Positions 32,920 to 40,576 of a stretch of DNA of 64,000 nucleotides are shown piece by piece. The position numbers were made by a program, and so were the translations under genes. Every line of letters starts with the position of its first letter. The stretch's first letter is position 1. Origin of the DNA: UBA10183 sp041653835 (GTDB taxonomy: Bacteria > Omnitrophota > Gorgyraeia > Gorgyraeales > Gorgyraeaceae); NCBI GenBank assembly GCA_041653835.1, contig JBAZEP010000001.1, forward strand, positions 32,432-96,431, read 5' to 3'. The notes below the pieces were generated by a model. That model had not been told where the DNA came from, ran no database searches, and saw nothing but the letters and a program-made list of their open reading frames with translations.

Positions 32920-33255
32920 TTATTTGCCTTTCTTTGTAAGAATCTTTCCTATAATCAATACCACTGCCGCCACTGCCGCTATGCCGATTACCGCTGACAT
33001 TATATAAGCAATGCTCAGCGACGGCAATCCTTTTTCTTCCCAGCCTTTGAAAGCATAATCAGGAATGGGCGCGCTCCAGAGGCTGGAAAGTTTTTCCAGG
33101 CCTTGGGGAATATATCCGGTTAATTCTTTGATCATGTCCGCTCCCCATTCGCCCCACGCATCGCCTGCTTTAAAATGTTCCGGCAATAATAATCCCAAAG
33201 GCGACAGAGCTATAAGCACAGCCATGCCTATCCATAATTTGGTTATAAGTTTCAT
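32920..33255 (-). CDS. PDGLE-domain protein (NikN/CbiN-like accessory subunit)
   Basis: The 111-residue protein has two membrane helices (LWIGMAVLIALSPLGLLLP and IAYIMSAVIGIAAVAAVVLII). Its periplasmic segment reads YIPQGLEKLSSLW...PIPDYAFKG, a match to the PDGLE domain, with Q for the usual D. Such proteins replace CbiN in nickel or cobalt ECF importers. The start ATG 33255 shares one base with the cbiM stop (TAATG). A longer in-frame start would run through cbiM and is rejected. Confidence 0.85.
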   Translation of the reverse strand: MKLITKLWIGMAVLIALSPLGLLLPEHFKAGDAWGEWGADMIKELTGYIPQGLEKLSSLWSAPIPDYAFKGWEEKGLPSLSIAYIMSAVIGIAAVAAVVLIIGKILTKKGK

Positions 33256-33938
33256 TACGCCACCTCCCCTTTCTCCAGGAATTCCGGAGATTGCTTCTGC
33301 AGATATTTCACGACCAACGCTGTCACAACAGCCTCTATCCACCCGAACACCAGAAGATGCTCGCCTGCCATAGCCGGTATGGCTATATTCAATCCATACG
33401 GGCAATAAAGGGCCTGGCCCTCCGCTGTATGATGCAATAACGGCTGTAATCCGAATTCTATGCCGGTCAATAGCGCAGCTATATTTAAAGCTATATAACC
33501 TGCTATGCCCGCGGCAATTATCCTCCTGTTAGAACCAATAGGGGCATTATAACTGACTGCTTTGTAAATATAGTACCCGGTAAAAGGCAGGATAAACGCC
33601 ATATTAAAACAGTTAGCGCCTATCGCTGTAATGCCGCCGTCCCCAAATAATAAGGCCTGGATAACAAGCGCAACTGTGATAGCGATGCAGGCTGCCCATG
33701 GGCCCAGCAGTATAGCTACTAAAACTCCGCCTACGGCATGGCCCGTGGTGCCCCCCGGAATAGGCACATTGAACATCATTATCACAAAACTGAAAGCCGC
33801 ACCAATAGCCAAAAACGGTACCTGAGCCGTTTTAAGGCTCTTTTTTACTATCTTAGAAGCAAGCGCCCATATAGGCACCATCACGGCATACATTAAGCCG
33901 CTGGTTACAGGACCCAAATACCCGTCCGGTATATGCAT
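33255..33938 (-). CDS. cbiM: CbiM/NikM-type substrate-binding membrane subunit
   Basis: The 227-residue protein begins MHIPDGYL, the N-terminal metal-binding signature in which Met1 and His2 coordinate Ni or Co. It has the further ligand region GGTTGHAVGG and about seven helices. GDGGITAIGANCFNMAF is also typical of the family. It captures metal at the outer face of the inner membrane. GGAGGAG lies before the start. Confidence 0.95.
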   Translation of the reverse strand: MHIPDGYLGPVTSGLMYAVMVPIWALASKIVKKSLKTAQVPFLAIGAAFSFVIMMFNVPIPGGTTGHAVGGVLVAILLGPWAACIAITVALVIQALLFGDGGITAIGANCFNMAFILPFTGYYIYKAVSYNAPIGSNRRIIAAGIAGYIALNIAALLTGIEFGLQPLLHHTAEGQALYCPYGLNIAIPAMAGEHLLVFGWIEAVVTALVVKYLQKQSPEFLEKGEVA

Positions 33939-33954
33939 ATTCTCCTCCTTTTAT

Positions 33955-35340
33955 TTAGAAGTCTATTTGCGCCCTCATGCCGCCGATAAATATACTGCTT
34001 GTATCATCTTCGACATCCTTTCCAAACGGATTCCATATATACTGGACATCCGGGCTGACGGATAGATGATTATTGACGTATATCCTGTAATACGTTTCCA
34101 GATGGCCCTCTGCCGCAGCCCTTGGGCTGGCAACGGAAGATGTGCCGATTTTTTTATAGTCATTGGATGGATATACCTGGCCTGCCGCGAAACCAAGAAC
34201 ATCTTTTTCCCTGCCCCATGATTTACCTTCCAATTGCAACCCGGCACTCCATGACTGTTCCAGTGAGTATTCAAAACTATCCGCCGCAGCTTTGGTATTC
34301 GGGTTATATACTTTCGGATTCTGCCAGCCGTAACGGCAGAATAACGTAGCGATATCATTAGCCTTCTGGTCGAAACTTAAACCAAAACCATAGCTGTCTT
34401 CTTTCTGAGCGGAGGAGTCGTGCCATTTAGTATGAGCGGCGCTGTTGTTCCAGCCATATAACCTGTAGTTCCCCGGCTGGTTAAACAAGTTTGCCTTAAA
34501 AGTAACCTGGGCTATATTAAAAAGATTATCCCCTATCTTTTCCCAGTCGCCGTCCGCGTCTAAAATGCCGTATCCTAATTCAATGCACCCGTCCGGTATA
34601 TAAGCTATGCGGATACCCGCTGTATTGTCCGGAAATTCCACCACAGGGGAATTTCTGAATATCCTGCCAAGAAACTGGGTTGTCTCGTCATTGGCTATTT
34701 CGTTATTGTCAAAATAAATTGTGGGGTCTATTTTCCCGAAAACCGCCGCTGCTTTATCATTGAGTAAAACCTGTTCATACCAGAGTTCCGTAACCTGCAC
34801 GTTTTCCGAGTCGCTCGCATCACGGTTAACATCACTATATAGGGTCAGGTTGTCTTCCAGGCCCGCGCCCTTACCCGCTTCAAGATGTAAAAAAGCTTTT
34901 CCGCCGGTTTCTTCGAATTCTTTACCTATAGTAATGTCTGTTGAATAGGACGCGTCGGTCCTGGATTCTTTTTTGGTCACCCCGCTTGTAGCGTCATTGG
35001 TATTATTCGTTCCCTGGACTACCATAGTGGCGCCGACGCCTATTTCAAGGCCTTCCGCGATAGGTATGGGGACGCCTTCCTGCCTGTGCAAAGCCGTGCC
35101 AAACTCGCTTAGCTTTGATTCATACTCGGCGATTTTTTTATCCTGTTCAAGGATACATCTTTGCTGGTCCTCCATACATTTATCCTGTTTATTTAATCTT
35201 TCCTCCAAAATCTGGATGCGTGTCTTCAGTTTATCAATCTCATTCCTTATGGGATTATCCTCAGCGAAAGAATTATTCCCAGCTAAAAATAAAAACACAA
35301 TGGCAGTTAGGGCAATTTTTTTAAAACCCATCTTGAACAT
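33955..35340 (-). CDS. Porin (OprB/coiled-coil porin type), probable nickel outer-membrane channel
   Basis: The 461-residue protein has a signal peptide (IALTAIVFLFLAGNNSFAE), an N-terminal coiled coil (IDKLKTRIQILEERLNKQ...) and a beta-barrel of alternating strands ending in Phe (GMRAQIDF). The barrel part resembles carbohydrate-selective OprB porins (QVTFKANLFNQPGNYRLYGW; GFGLSFDQK). AAGGAGG lies 5 bases before ATG 35340. A NikR-like inverted repeat lies in its promoter region and the nickel importer genes follow within 16 bases, so it is likely a nickel entry channel. OprB-type porins otherwise carry sugars. Confidence 0.85.
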   Translation of the reverse strand: MFKMGFKKIALTAIVFLFLAGNNSFAEDNPIRNEIDKLKTRIQILEERLNKQDKCMEDQQRCILEQDKKIAEYESKLSEFGTALHRQEGVPIPIAEGLEIGVGATMVVQGTNNTNDATSGVTKKESRTDASYSTDITIGKEFEETGGKAFLHLEAGKGAGLEDNLTLYSDVNRDASDSENVQVTELWYEQVLLNDKAAAVFGKIDPTIYFDNNEIANDETTQFLGRIFRNSPVVEFPDNTAGIRIAYIPDGCIELGYGILDADGDWEKIGDNLFNIAQVTFKANLFNQPGNYRLYGWNNSAAHTKWHDSSAQKEDSYGFGLSFDQKANDIATLFCRYGWQNPKVYNPNTKAAADSFEYSLEQSWSAGLQLEGKSWGREKDVLGFAAGQVYPSNDYKKIGTSSVASPRAAAEGHLETYYRIYVNNHLSVSPDVQYIWNPFGKDVEDDTSSIFIGGMRAQIDF

Positions 35341-35363
35341 TATCTTCCTCCTTTCCACTTTTA

Positions 35364-35390
35364 TTGCTACTTTTTTTAAATTCGTGCCAC
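35364..35390 (-). promoter_or_regulatory. NikR-like operator upstream of the porin
   Basis: TTGCTAC (35364-35370) and GTGCCAC (35384-35390) are spaced by 13 AT-rich bases, the same geometry as the operator before nikR and as the GTGTTAC-N13/14-GTAACAC boxes known for some bacterial NikR proteins. A TACTAT -10-like sequence lies just upstream on the minus strand. Matches to an ideal GTGCTAC/GTAGCAC pair are 6/7 and 5/7. Confidence 0.65.
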
Positions 35391-35410
35391 CATAGTACAA
35401 AAAAATAATA

Positions 35411-35824
35411 TTAAAAATCCTTACCTAACGTCGTGACGCTGAGCGTCCCGTGTTTTACGCCCTTTACAACGCGTAATTTATCCGAGAGTTCCCTGATCTT
35501 GTTCGATTTTCCTTTTACGATAATTACTTCCAGGCAGTTATGGTGGTCCAAGTGGGCATGCTGGCTCGCCACTATCATGTCCTGGTACTCATGCTGTATG
35601 TCCACTATCACGTCCATCAATTCTCTTTTGTGGTGGTCGTACACGATGGATATGGCGCCCGCGACTTCCTCGCCTTTATCCCACTCCTCTTTTACAAAGC
35701 TGTCTCGTATAAGGTCCCTTATCGCCTCAGAGCGGTTGGAATATTTCCTGCGGCCTATGAACCTGTCGAAATCTTCCAATAATCTCCTTTCCAGCGATAC
35801 GCCGAACCTCACCAGTCCTGCCAT
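35411..35824 (-). CDS. nikR: Nickel-responsive regulator NikR
   Basis: The 137-residue protein has an N-terminal ribbon-helix-helix (VRFGVSLERRLLEDFDRFIG...SEAIRDLIRD) and the C-terminal ACT-like nickel-binding domain. The expected ligands are present: His in DIQHEYQD, His-x-His in SQHAHLDHHNC, and that final Cys, followed by LEVIIVKG. NikR represses nickel uptake genes when nickel is sufficient. Its own promoter overlaps a NikR-like inverted repeat, so it is probably autoregulated. Confidence 0.95.
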   Translation of the reverse strand: MAGLVRFGVSLERRLLEDFDRFIGRRKYSNRSEAIRDLIRDSFVKEEWDKGEEVAGAISIVYDHHKRELMDVIVDIQHEYQDMIVASQHAHLDHHNCLEVIIVKGKSNKIRELSDKLRVVKGVKHGTLSVTTLGKDF

Positions 35825-35851
35825 ATAATCTATCCTCTTTTTAGCATGCCC

Positions 35852-35878
35852 GTGCTACTTATTTTAAAATTATAGCAC
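35852..35878 (-). promoter_or_regulatory. NikR-like operator over the nikR -10 box
   Basis: GTGCTAC (35852-35858), 13 AT-rich bases, then ATAGCAC (35872-35878) form an inverted repeat with one mismatch. It covers the -10 box of nikR, so binding would block transcription. Confidence 0.75.
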
Positions 35879-35896
35879 TATTTTCCGCAAAGTCAA
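35869..35896 (-). promoter_or_regulatory. Promoter of nikR
   Basis: On the minus strand TTGACT (35891-35896) and TATAAT (35869-35874) are separated by 16 bases. The -10 box lies in the distal half of the NikR-like operator. Confidence 0.75.
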
Positions 35897-35902
35897 GCAC
35901 AA

Positions 35903-35937
35903 AAGTTACATTTGTGACACTGTCACAAATGTAACTT
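35903..35937. repeat. GACA-N-TGTC palindrome, copy D
   Basis: A perfect 35-bp palindrome is centred on 35920. The outer arm is AAGTTACATTTG and the core TGACA-C-TGTCA. It includes two bases of the stop codon of the GH94-like gene and lies just upstream of the nikR -35 box. Confidence 0.9.
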
Positions 35938-38900
35938 AGGAGAGATGGGCGTCTATTCTTTTTATTTTTCGGGTTCTTATGTCCAGGGCGTACGGCGGGT
36001 TTATTATGTCTCCCTGGATGTCTATTTTTCTTCCATCGTCGTATTCCAATGTCATGGAAGTTATCCTCGCGGAATTTTTACCTGCGGTATTTTTCATTTC
36101 GGGATTGTGGTAAACTACGAGGGTTTTACCTAAAAATTTGAACGCGTATGTATTTTTTGGAAAGCCTTTGGAGGCCTTTTTCGTAAAAAGCCTTGACGGC
36201 AGCGCCGGGCTGAACCTCAGGCTTAACCCGTGTTTTTCATTTACGAAAAACGGATTCCTGCCAGCGCTCATGACCAGCCATATATTCAGCATTTCCGCGG
36301 TAGAACCGCTCAGGCGCGCGACAAAACCCCTGCCGTGCATCTCAGGCTCGGGAAAAGCGCTGGAAACTATAAAAGAAGAATTCTCGAAGACGCTTCTCCC
36401 ATATCTCCCGGGCTTTTGGAACGGGATCAGGACATTTTCGAACTCCGCGAAAAAGTCCTCATAAAGCCCTTTTTTCAATATCTCGAGCAGGTATTTATAT
36501 TCCATGTGGAGCCATATTGATTCGTTTTCCAGCCAGCCCGGGGTAAATATGGTGGAGCGGCCCGCTTCTTTGGATACATCTTCCAGGGATTCATTGATCC
36601 TGTACATCTTTAATTTGACGTCGTACAATCCGGTCTTTTTGAGAGAGTCATACAATGCCTTTGCTTTTCCGGCGTCAGATTCGGTCTTCAACGCCCTTAC
36701 GGGCCCTTCCAGGAACAGGGGCAGCCTTATACTCTTGAATTCCGTCGGCCTTACCAGGGGAAGGCCTTTTACGGGATCCTGCCTGCCCAATAACTCATAT
36801 TTCACGACCTCATTTATAAAATATGTGGTGTACGCTTTTTTAGCCGGGTCATACGCCTTCGCGGCCGCGCTGTCCGCCTTCAAAAGGAACCTGTCCAGCG
36901 CGGTCCTCAATTCCCCGGCGTTCATGGTTTTTTCTCTTCCGCTGAATCCGAGTTTTGTTCTATGCCTGTATTCTTCTTTGGCGGAATTGGACTTGTCCCA
37001 ATAATTAAAATCGCTGCCGTCTTCTTTTATCGCATCCTCCAGATTTTTTATGAACTCATGCAGTTCTTCCGGGAGATTAATGGTCAAACAATCATCTATA
37101 TCGAGCTTTTTAAAGGCATTCAGTATGAATACAAGCTGGCGTTTCAATTCAAAGACCTCGGGAACCGAGGAACCGCAAAGCCCGGGCAGGCCGTTCATGG
37201 AATCGCACCAGCCCGGCTTATCAGCCTCCATTTCAATGCCTATGCCGGACGGGTCGAGCGAAGATATCTTGTTTGCCGCGACGCAAAGCATCTTTACCAG
37301 GAGCGAAACCTTGTAAATATCCCCTTCCCCGTTATTCATCCGCATCGCGTGGGGATCGACAACGCGCTGTTTTATCAGATGGGTCTTTTTGGCGTCATGC
37401 TCCAGCGAATGGTATTGCCTTACAACACCCTCGCTCTTTAGAAGATATCTCCCTGAACGAGGTTTCACACAGAACATGTTGTCATAAAAGGTAAATTCTT
37501 TCTTATCCAGGAATATTTCTTTTAACTTATCGGGGTATACCCCCAGATAACTTTCTACCAGATCCAGATTATAAGTCCAATGATCCACCCAATACCCTTC
37601 CCCGTGTTCCGCATCATAGATAATAACACAGTTTTTTGACAGGATATCGAGTAATTCGCGCCAGGATATTTTTAATTTTATGCCTTGCTTCTCTATTTCC
37701 ATAAATAAGCTGCCGGGCGTAAACTCCGCGGACAGGGCAGGCTCTAATTTTTCGATATCAGCCGCGCTCATACTGTCTTTAAGCGCTGCCCTTAACGCCC
37801 CGGGGTCTTTCAACTTGAACTTTACCCCCCTTAAGACCAGCGGGTTATATCCGTCCGACTGTATAAGGTTATAGAAATACAGTATATTGAAGTCCTTTAT
37901 ATCCGGGTCAAAGAATACATCGCTCCTGCGGTTCTGGTTTATATCCCTGTAGTTGCCGTCGCCCTGCGAAAAATAAGCCGGCTCTATCGAAAACTTATTG
38001 TAATCCCTTTCTAGATCCCCGTGTTTGCGCGAATACACATAAAACGCGTAGGTGTGGGCATTGGAACATGTCAGGGGTATCCCGCCCCTTATCACGTTGT
38101 CCAGGAATGCCTGGCCGCAATATGTATCGTACCTTTCATCCGCGCTCGCGGTAAAGATATTACCCCGGATCTCATTTATTATATTTTTATTCTCTTCTCT
38201 TTTCTCCGAGAAAAACTGTTCCGTTGACAGGATAGGGAGGAAAGAATTCAATTTATCCTTCGAGCTCATGTGGCCCGATATGGCGTTGACTTTGATCTCT
38301 TCGCCCTTCCCGAGCTTAAAAGCCGCGTAAGCCATGGCGCTGGGCAATTTATTCCGGTTCATCTGGTTCTTTGGTATCTTGAACCTGGCGGCGTCAACAA
38401 AATTAACAGGGTATGAAAAATCCGTTATATTATCGAATATCGCTTCCGGATCTACCACGACAGGGAGCGGCCTTCCTGAAACAGAAGAGAGATAAAAATT
38501 CCCCTCTTCCACGAACTTGACCTCTGAGGCATCCTTGGGATCGACCTTTAACCTGTAAAAAGGCGCGTTGCGCTCCAGGTTCTCCACCACCATCCATGCC
38601 TCGATAGTGCGCCTCATTTTTTGCAGAAAGAAATTGGAAGTGCCGTAAGGGATTATAAGAGGGGCACCGTCCAGCATTTCGCAGGAGATATCTTTTTTGG
38701 AGATATTCCTGATGGTAACTATCCTGGCAAGCCCGGCGAAAGGCTGGTTCGGTATCGTAAAATATTTTACCTCCACGCTCAAACCCAGAGTGGAGTTTAT
38801 TTCCTCGATCCTCAGCTCATGCCCGCTGACGAACATGCGCTGTTTTATGACGGCGTCTGTCTCACCCGAATAGGATTTGAAAGGCTCGTAGAAAATCCCG

Positions 38901-39178
38901 GCCTTACCCTTTTTGAGCTTCAAAAATGTGCGAAAACCCTGCGACGAGACCAGCTGGTACGCCCTGTTCGCCGGGAAAAATTCCATTATCGAGCTGTCTT
39001 TGCCTTTTATCCCGAAACTACAGACAGCCTGCCCGCGGTTCACGTAGAAAACCCACATGGGTATGCCGAATAACCCGGCTATCCCCGGAAGGAAATTGGA
39101 AAAAGTCCCTGCTAAATTATAATTCTCTATAACAAATTCGTTATTCGAATCTATATAATATTTTACCTTTTTGTCCAT
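35936..39178 (-). CDS. Very large GH94-like sugar phosphorylase
   Basis: The 1080-residue protein has an N-terminal beta-sandwich region (IENYNLAGTFSNFLPGIAGLFGIPMWVFYVN; LRIEEINSTLGLSVEV) and a large helical catalytic region. It contains FSQGDGNYRDINQNRRSDVFF and YWVDHWTYNLDLVESYL, and later SAGRNPFFVNEKHGLSLRFSPALP, which resemble cellobiose and chitobiose phosphorylase-type (GH94) proteins. GH94 enzymes are usually about 800 residues, so this belongs to an enlarged group. No signal peptide is visible, so it should be cytosolic. ATG 39178 is chosen; an upstream TTG (39226) would overlap the GH5 gene. The stop codon lies in palindrome copy D. The substrate is not predictable. Confidence 0.65.
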   Translation of the reverse strand: MDKKVKYYIDSNNEFVIENYNLAGTFSNFLPGIAGLFGIPMWVFYVNRGQAVCSFGIKGKDSSIMEFFPANRAYQLVSSQGFRTFLKLKKGKAGIFYEPFKSYSGETDAVIKQRMFVSGHELRIEEINSTLGLSVEVKYFTIPNQPFAGLARIVTIRNISKKDISCEMLDGAPLIIPYGTSNFFLQKMRRTIEAWMVVENLERNAPFYRLKVDPKDASEVKFVEEGNFYLSSVSGRPLPVVVDPEAIFDNITDFSYPVNFVDAARFKIPKNQMNRNKLPSAMAYAAFKLGKGEEIKVNAISGHMSSKDKLNSFLPILSTEQFFSEKREENKNIINEIRGNIFTASADERYDTYCGQAFLDNVIRGGIPLTCSNAHTYAFYVYSRKHGDLERDYNKFSIEPAYFSQGDGNYRDINQNRRSDVFFDPDIKDFNILYFYNLIQSDGYNPLVLRGVKFKLKDPGALRAALKDSMSAADIEKLEPALSAEFTPGSLFMEIEKQGIKLKISWRELLDILSKNCVIIYDAEHGEGYWVDHWTYNLDLVESYLGVYPDKLKEIFLDKKEFTFYDNMFCVKPRSGRYLLKSEGVVRQYHSLEHDAKKTHLIKQRVVDPHAMRMNNGEGDIYKVSLLVKMLCVAANKISSLDPSGIGIEMEADKPGWCDSMNGLPGLCGSSVPEVFELKRQLVFILNAFKKLDIDDCLTINLPEELHEFIKNLEDAIKEDGSDFNYWDKSNSAKEEYRHRTKLGFSGREKTMNAGELRTALDRFLLKADSAAAKAYDPAKKAYTTYFINEVVKYELLGRQDPVKGLPLVRPTEFKSIRLPLFLEGPVRALKTESDAGKAKALYDSLKKTGLYDVKLKMYRINESLEDVSKEAGRSTIFTPGWLENESIWLHMEYKYLLEILKKGLYEDFFAEFENVLIPFQKPGRYGRSVFENSSFIVSSAFPEPEMHGRGFVARLSGSTAEMLNIWLVMSAGRNPFFVNEKHGLSLRFSPALPSRLFTKKASKGFPKNTYAFKFLGKTLVVYHNPEMKNTAGKNSARITSMTLEYDDGRKIDIQGDIINPPYALDIRTRKIKRIDAHLS

Positions 39179-39191
39179 TGGGGTAATTTTA

Positions 39192-40403
39192 TCAGATACG
39201 CCCGAAACTGGCAAGTAAATTAGCAAGAGGCTCGTTCTTTTTGAAGCCTTCGGTCTTCCATGACCCTATTATGGCGTTTTTATGCCCTTTCCAGAGAGTA
39301 TAAAAATTCTCAAAACCGTAAACAGGCCCCTGGCGGCTGATCCATGGCGGATTTGCCGTATATTGGTATATGCCGTCCGGAAATACGCTGTTGGAGACTG
39401 CCTTATATGTCCAATATGTCCAATGAAATCCGAACTCCTTAAAGCATTCCAGCGTATCCCTGACCCATTCGAGCTCACCGGAGCATTTTCCGCATCTCGA
39501 GTTCACTCCGAACTCGCCCGCGAAAACCGGCACATTCCATTTCTTGGAATAACCGTGGTATGTTCCAAGTATCTCTTTTATTTTTTTAAAATTCCATGTT
39601 TCGCCGTTAATCCTGCCCGGGTAGCTGAGGTCCCTGTGAAAATTAAAAGTAAACTCCAAGGGATGATAAAAATGGATGCTGTAAGAAAGATTATCCGCGA
39701 ACGGCTCGCCTATGTCTTCCAGGCGTTGTGACCATATATTGCCTTCCAGGAATATGATGTGCCCGCTATCCACCGCCCTTATCCGTTTTACAGCCTCTTT
39801 ATAGAACGGCCTCAGTATTCCAGCGCCGCCTTTTTTTATGACAGGCTCATTCAATATATTGTAACCCGCAACACCCTCTTCGCCTTTAAAATTCTCCGCC
39901 AACTCTTCCCATAACCTGTAATAACGTTCGCGGCATTTTTTATCTTTCCATAAGGACATTTCGCCGTCGCTGTCCGCGTGCCAATCCTGGTTCTGCGAGC
40001 CAGGCGCGGCGTGCATGTCCAGGATACAGTAAATATCACGTTTCTTGCACCATGAAACAGCTTTTTTCAAGAGGCCGATGCCGTTCTTATTTATAGAATG
40101 ATTTTTGTCCTGATTCTCTATGAGTTTATGATTAAAGGGGAGGCGGACGCAGTTAAAACCAAGATTCGCTATATTTTTAAAATCCTCTTCTTTTATAAAA
40201 TTATTCCTGAACTCTCTGGTAAAATTCTCCAGTTCTTTACCGCCCCAGCGCCTTGCCATCTCAGCTTTGAACGATTTCTCGGATATATTCCTGCCGTAAA
40301 GTATATACCCCTCCATCATAAGCCATCCGCCAAGGTTCACGCCGCGGAGAATGATCTTTTTGCCCATAGAATCTATTATGGCGCTATCTTTTGTCTTTAA
40401 CAT
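39192..40403 (-). CDS. GH5-family glucanase-like hydrolase
   Basis: The 403-residue protein begins with RGVNLGGWLMMEGYI, a start typical of exo-beta-1,3-glucanase-type GH5 enzymes. It has NLGFNCVRLPFNH, the acid/base Glu in GYNILNEPV, and the nucleophile Glu in VPVFAGEFGVNS. No signal peptide is visible, so it is either cytosolic or exported by another route. The gene ends 13 bases before the phosphorylase-like gene, suggesting a joint role in glucan turnover, perhaps of a storage or intracellular oligosaccharide. Confidence 0.88.
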   Translation of the reverse strand: MLKTKDSAIIDSMGKKIILRGVNLGGWLMMEGYILYGRNISEKSFKAEMARRWGGKELENFTREFRNNFIKEEDFKNIANLGFNCVRLPFNHKLIENQDKNHSINKNGIGLLKKAVSWCKKRDIYCILDMHAAPGSQNQDWHADSDGEMSLWKDKKCRERYYRLWEELAENFKGEEGVAGYNILNEPVIKKGGAGILRPFYKEAVKRIRAVDSGHIIFLEGNIWSQRLEDIGEPFADNLSYSIHFYHPLEFTFNFHRDLSYPGRINGETWNFKKIKEILGTYHGYSKKWNVPVFAGEFGVNSRCGKCSGELEWVRDTLECFKEFGFHWTYWTYKAVSNSVFPDGIYQYTANPPWISRQGPVYGFENFYTLWKGHKNAIIGSWKTEGFKKNEPLANLLASFGRI

Positions 40404-40425
40404 TAAAAGGTTGGGCAGTTTAAGC

Positions 40426-40503
40426 TCATGCCCGGGAGCAAGTACTGCAGCCTTCTTTACAATGCGCCACAGGTCTTAACATATAATGTATCGTGACCTT
40501 CAT
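40426..40503 (-). CDS. Possible 25-residue Cys-rich small protein
   Basis: An ORF of 25 codons starts at ATG 40503, preceded by GGAGG at 5-base spacing, which is the end of hairpin element copy 3. The peptide begins MKVTIHYML and contains CKEGCSTC, a three-Cys cluster (C-x3-C-x2-C). It ends 22 bases before the GH5 start codon, so it might be a leader peptide or a tiny metal-binding protein. The same element precedes real start codons at two other loci, which supports translation here. Confidence 0.4.
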   Translation of the reverse strand: MKVTIHYMLRPVAHCKEGCSTCSRA

Positions 40504-40508
40504 GACAG

Positions 40509-40576
40509 CCTCCGAATTTTGTGGAACAAAATTCGTCCCGAGTCTCGCCATCTACAGGTGGCGGAACGAGGGACCT
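40509..40576 (-). repeat. TCCCGAG hairpin element, copy 3
   Basis: An AT-rich hairpin (CGAATTTTGT, loop GGA, ACAAAATTCG at 40513-40535) is followed by TCCCGAG, a CGCCATC/GGTGGCG-like stem, and CGAGGGACCTC. It is closely similar to copy 1 before moxR, including identical hairpin arms. It starts at the stop codon of the Ogg2-type gene and ends at the ribosome-binding site of the 25-codon ORF. Confidence 0.75.

Noticed and set aside
33256..33405. A longer N-terminus for the PDGLE protein (50 more residues)
   Set aside because: It would lie wholly inside cbiM in another frame and encodes no family sequence; the ATG at 33255 overlaps the cbiM stop as expected for coupled genes.
7279..35937. GACA-N-TGTC palindromes as intrinsic terminators
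   Set aside because: None is followed by a T-run on the coding strand, and one separates two genes of a single operon (before batD).
36138..39132. Several plus-strand frames inside the phosphorylase-like gene
   Set aside because: They are antisense shadows of the continuous 1080-codon minus-strand frame and show no domain.
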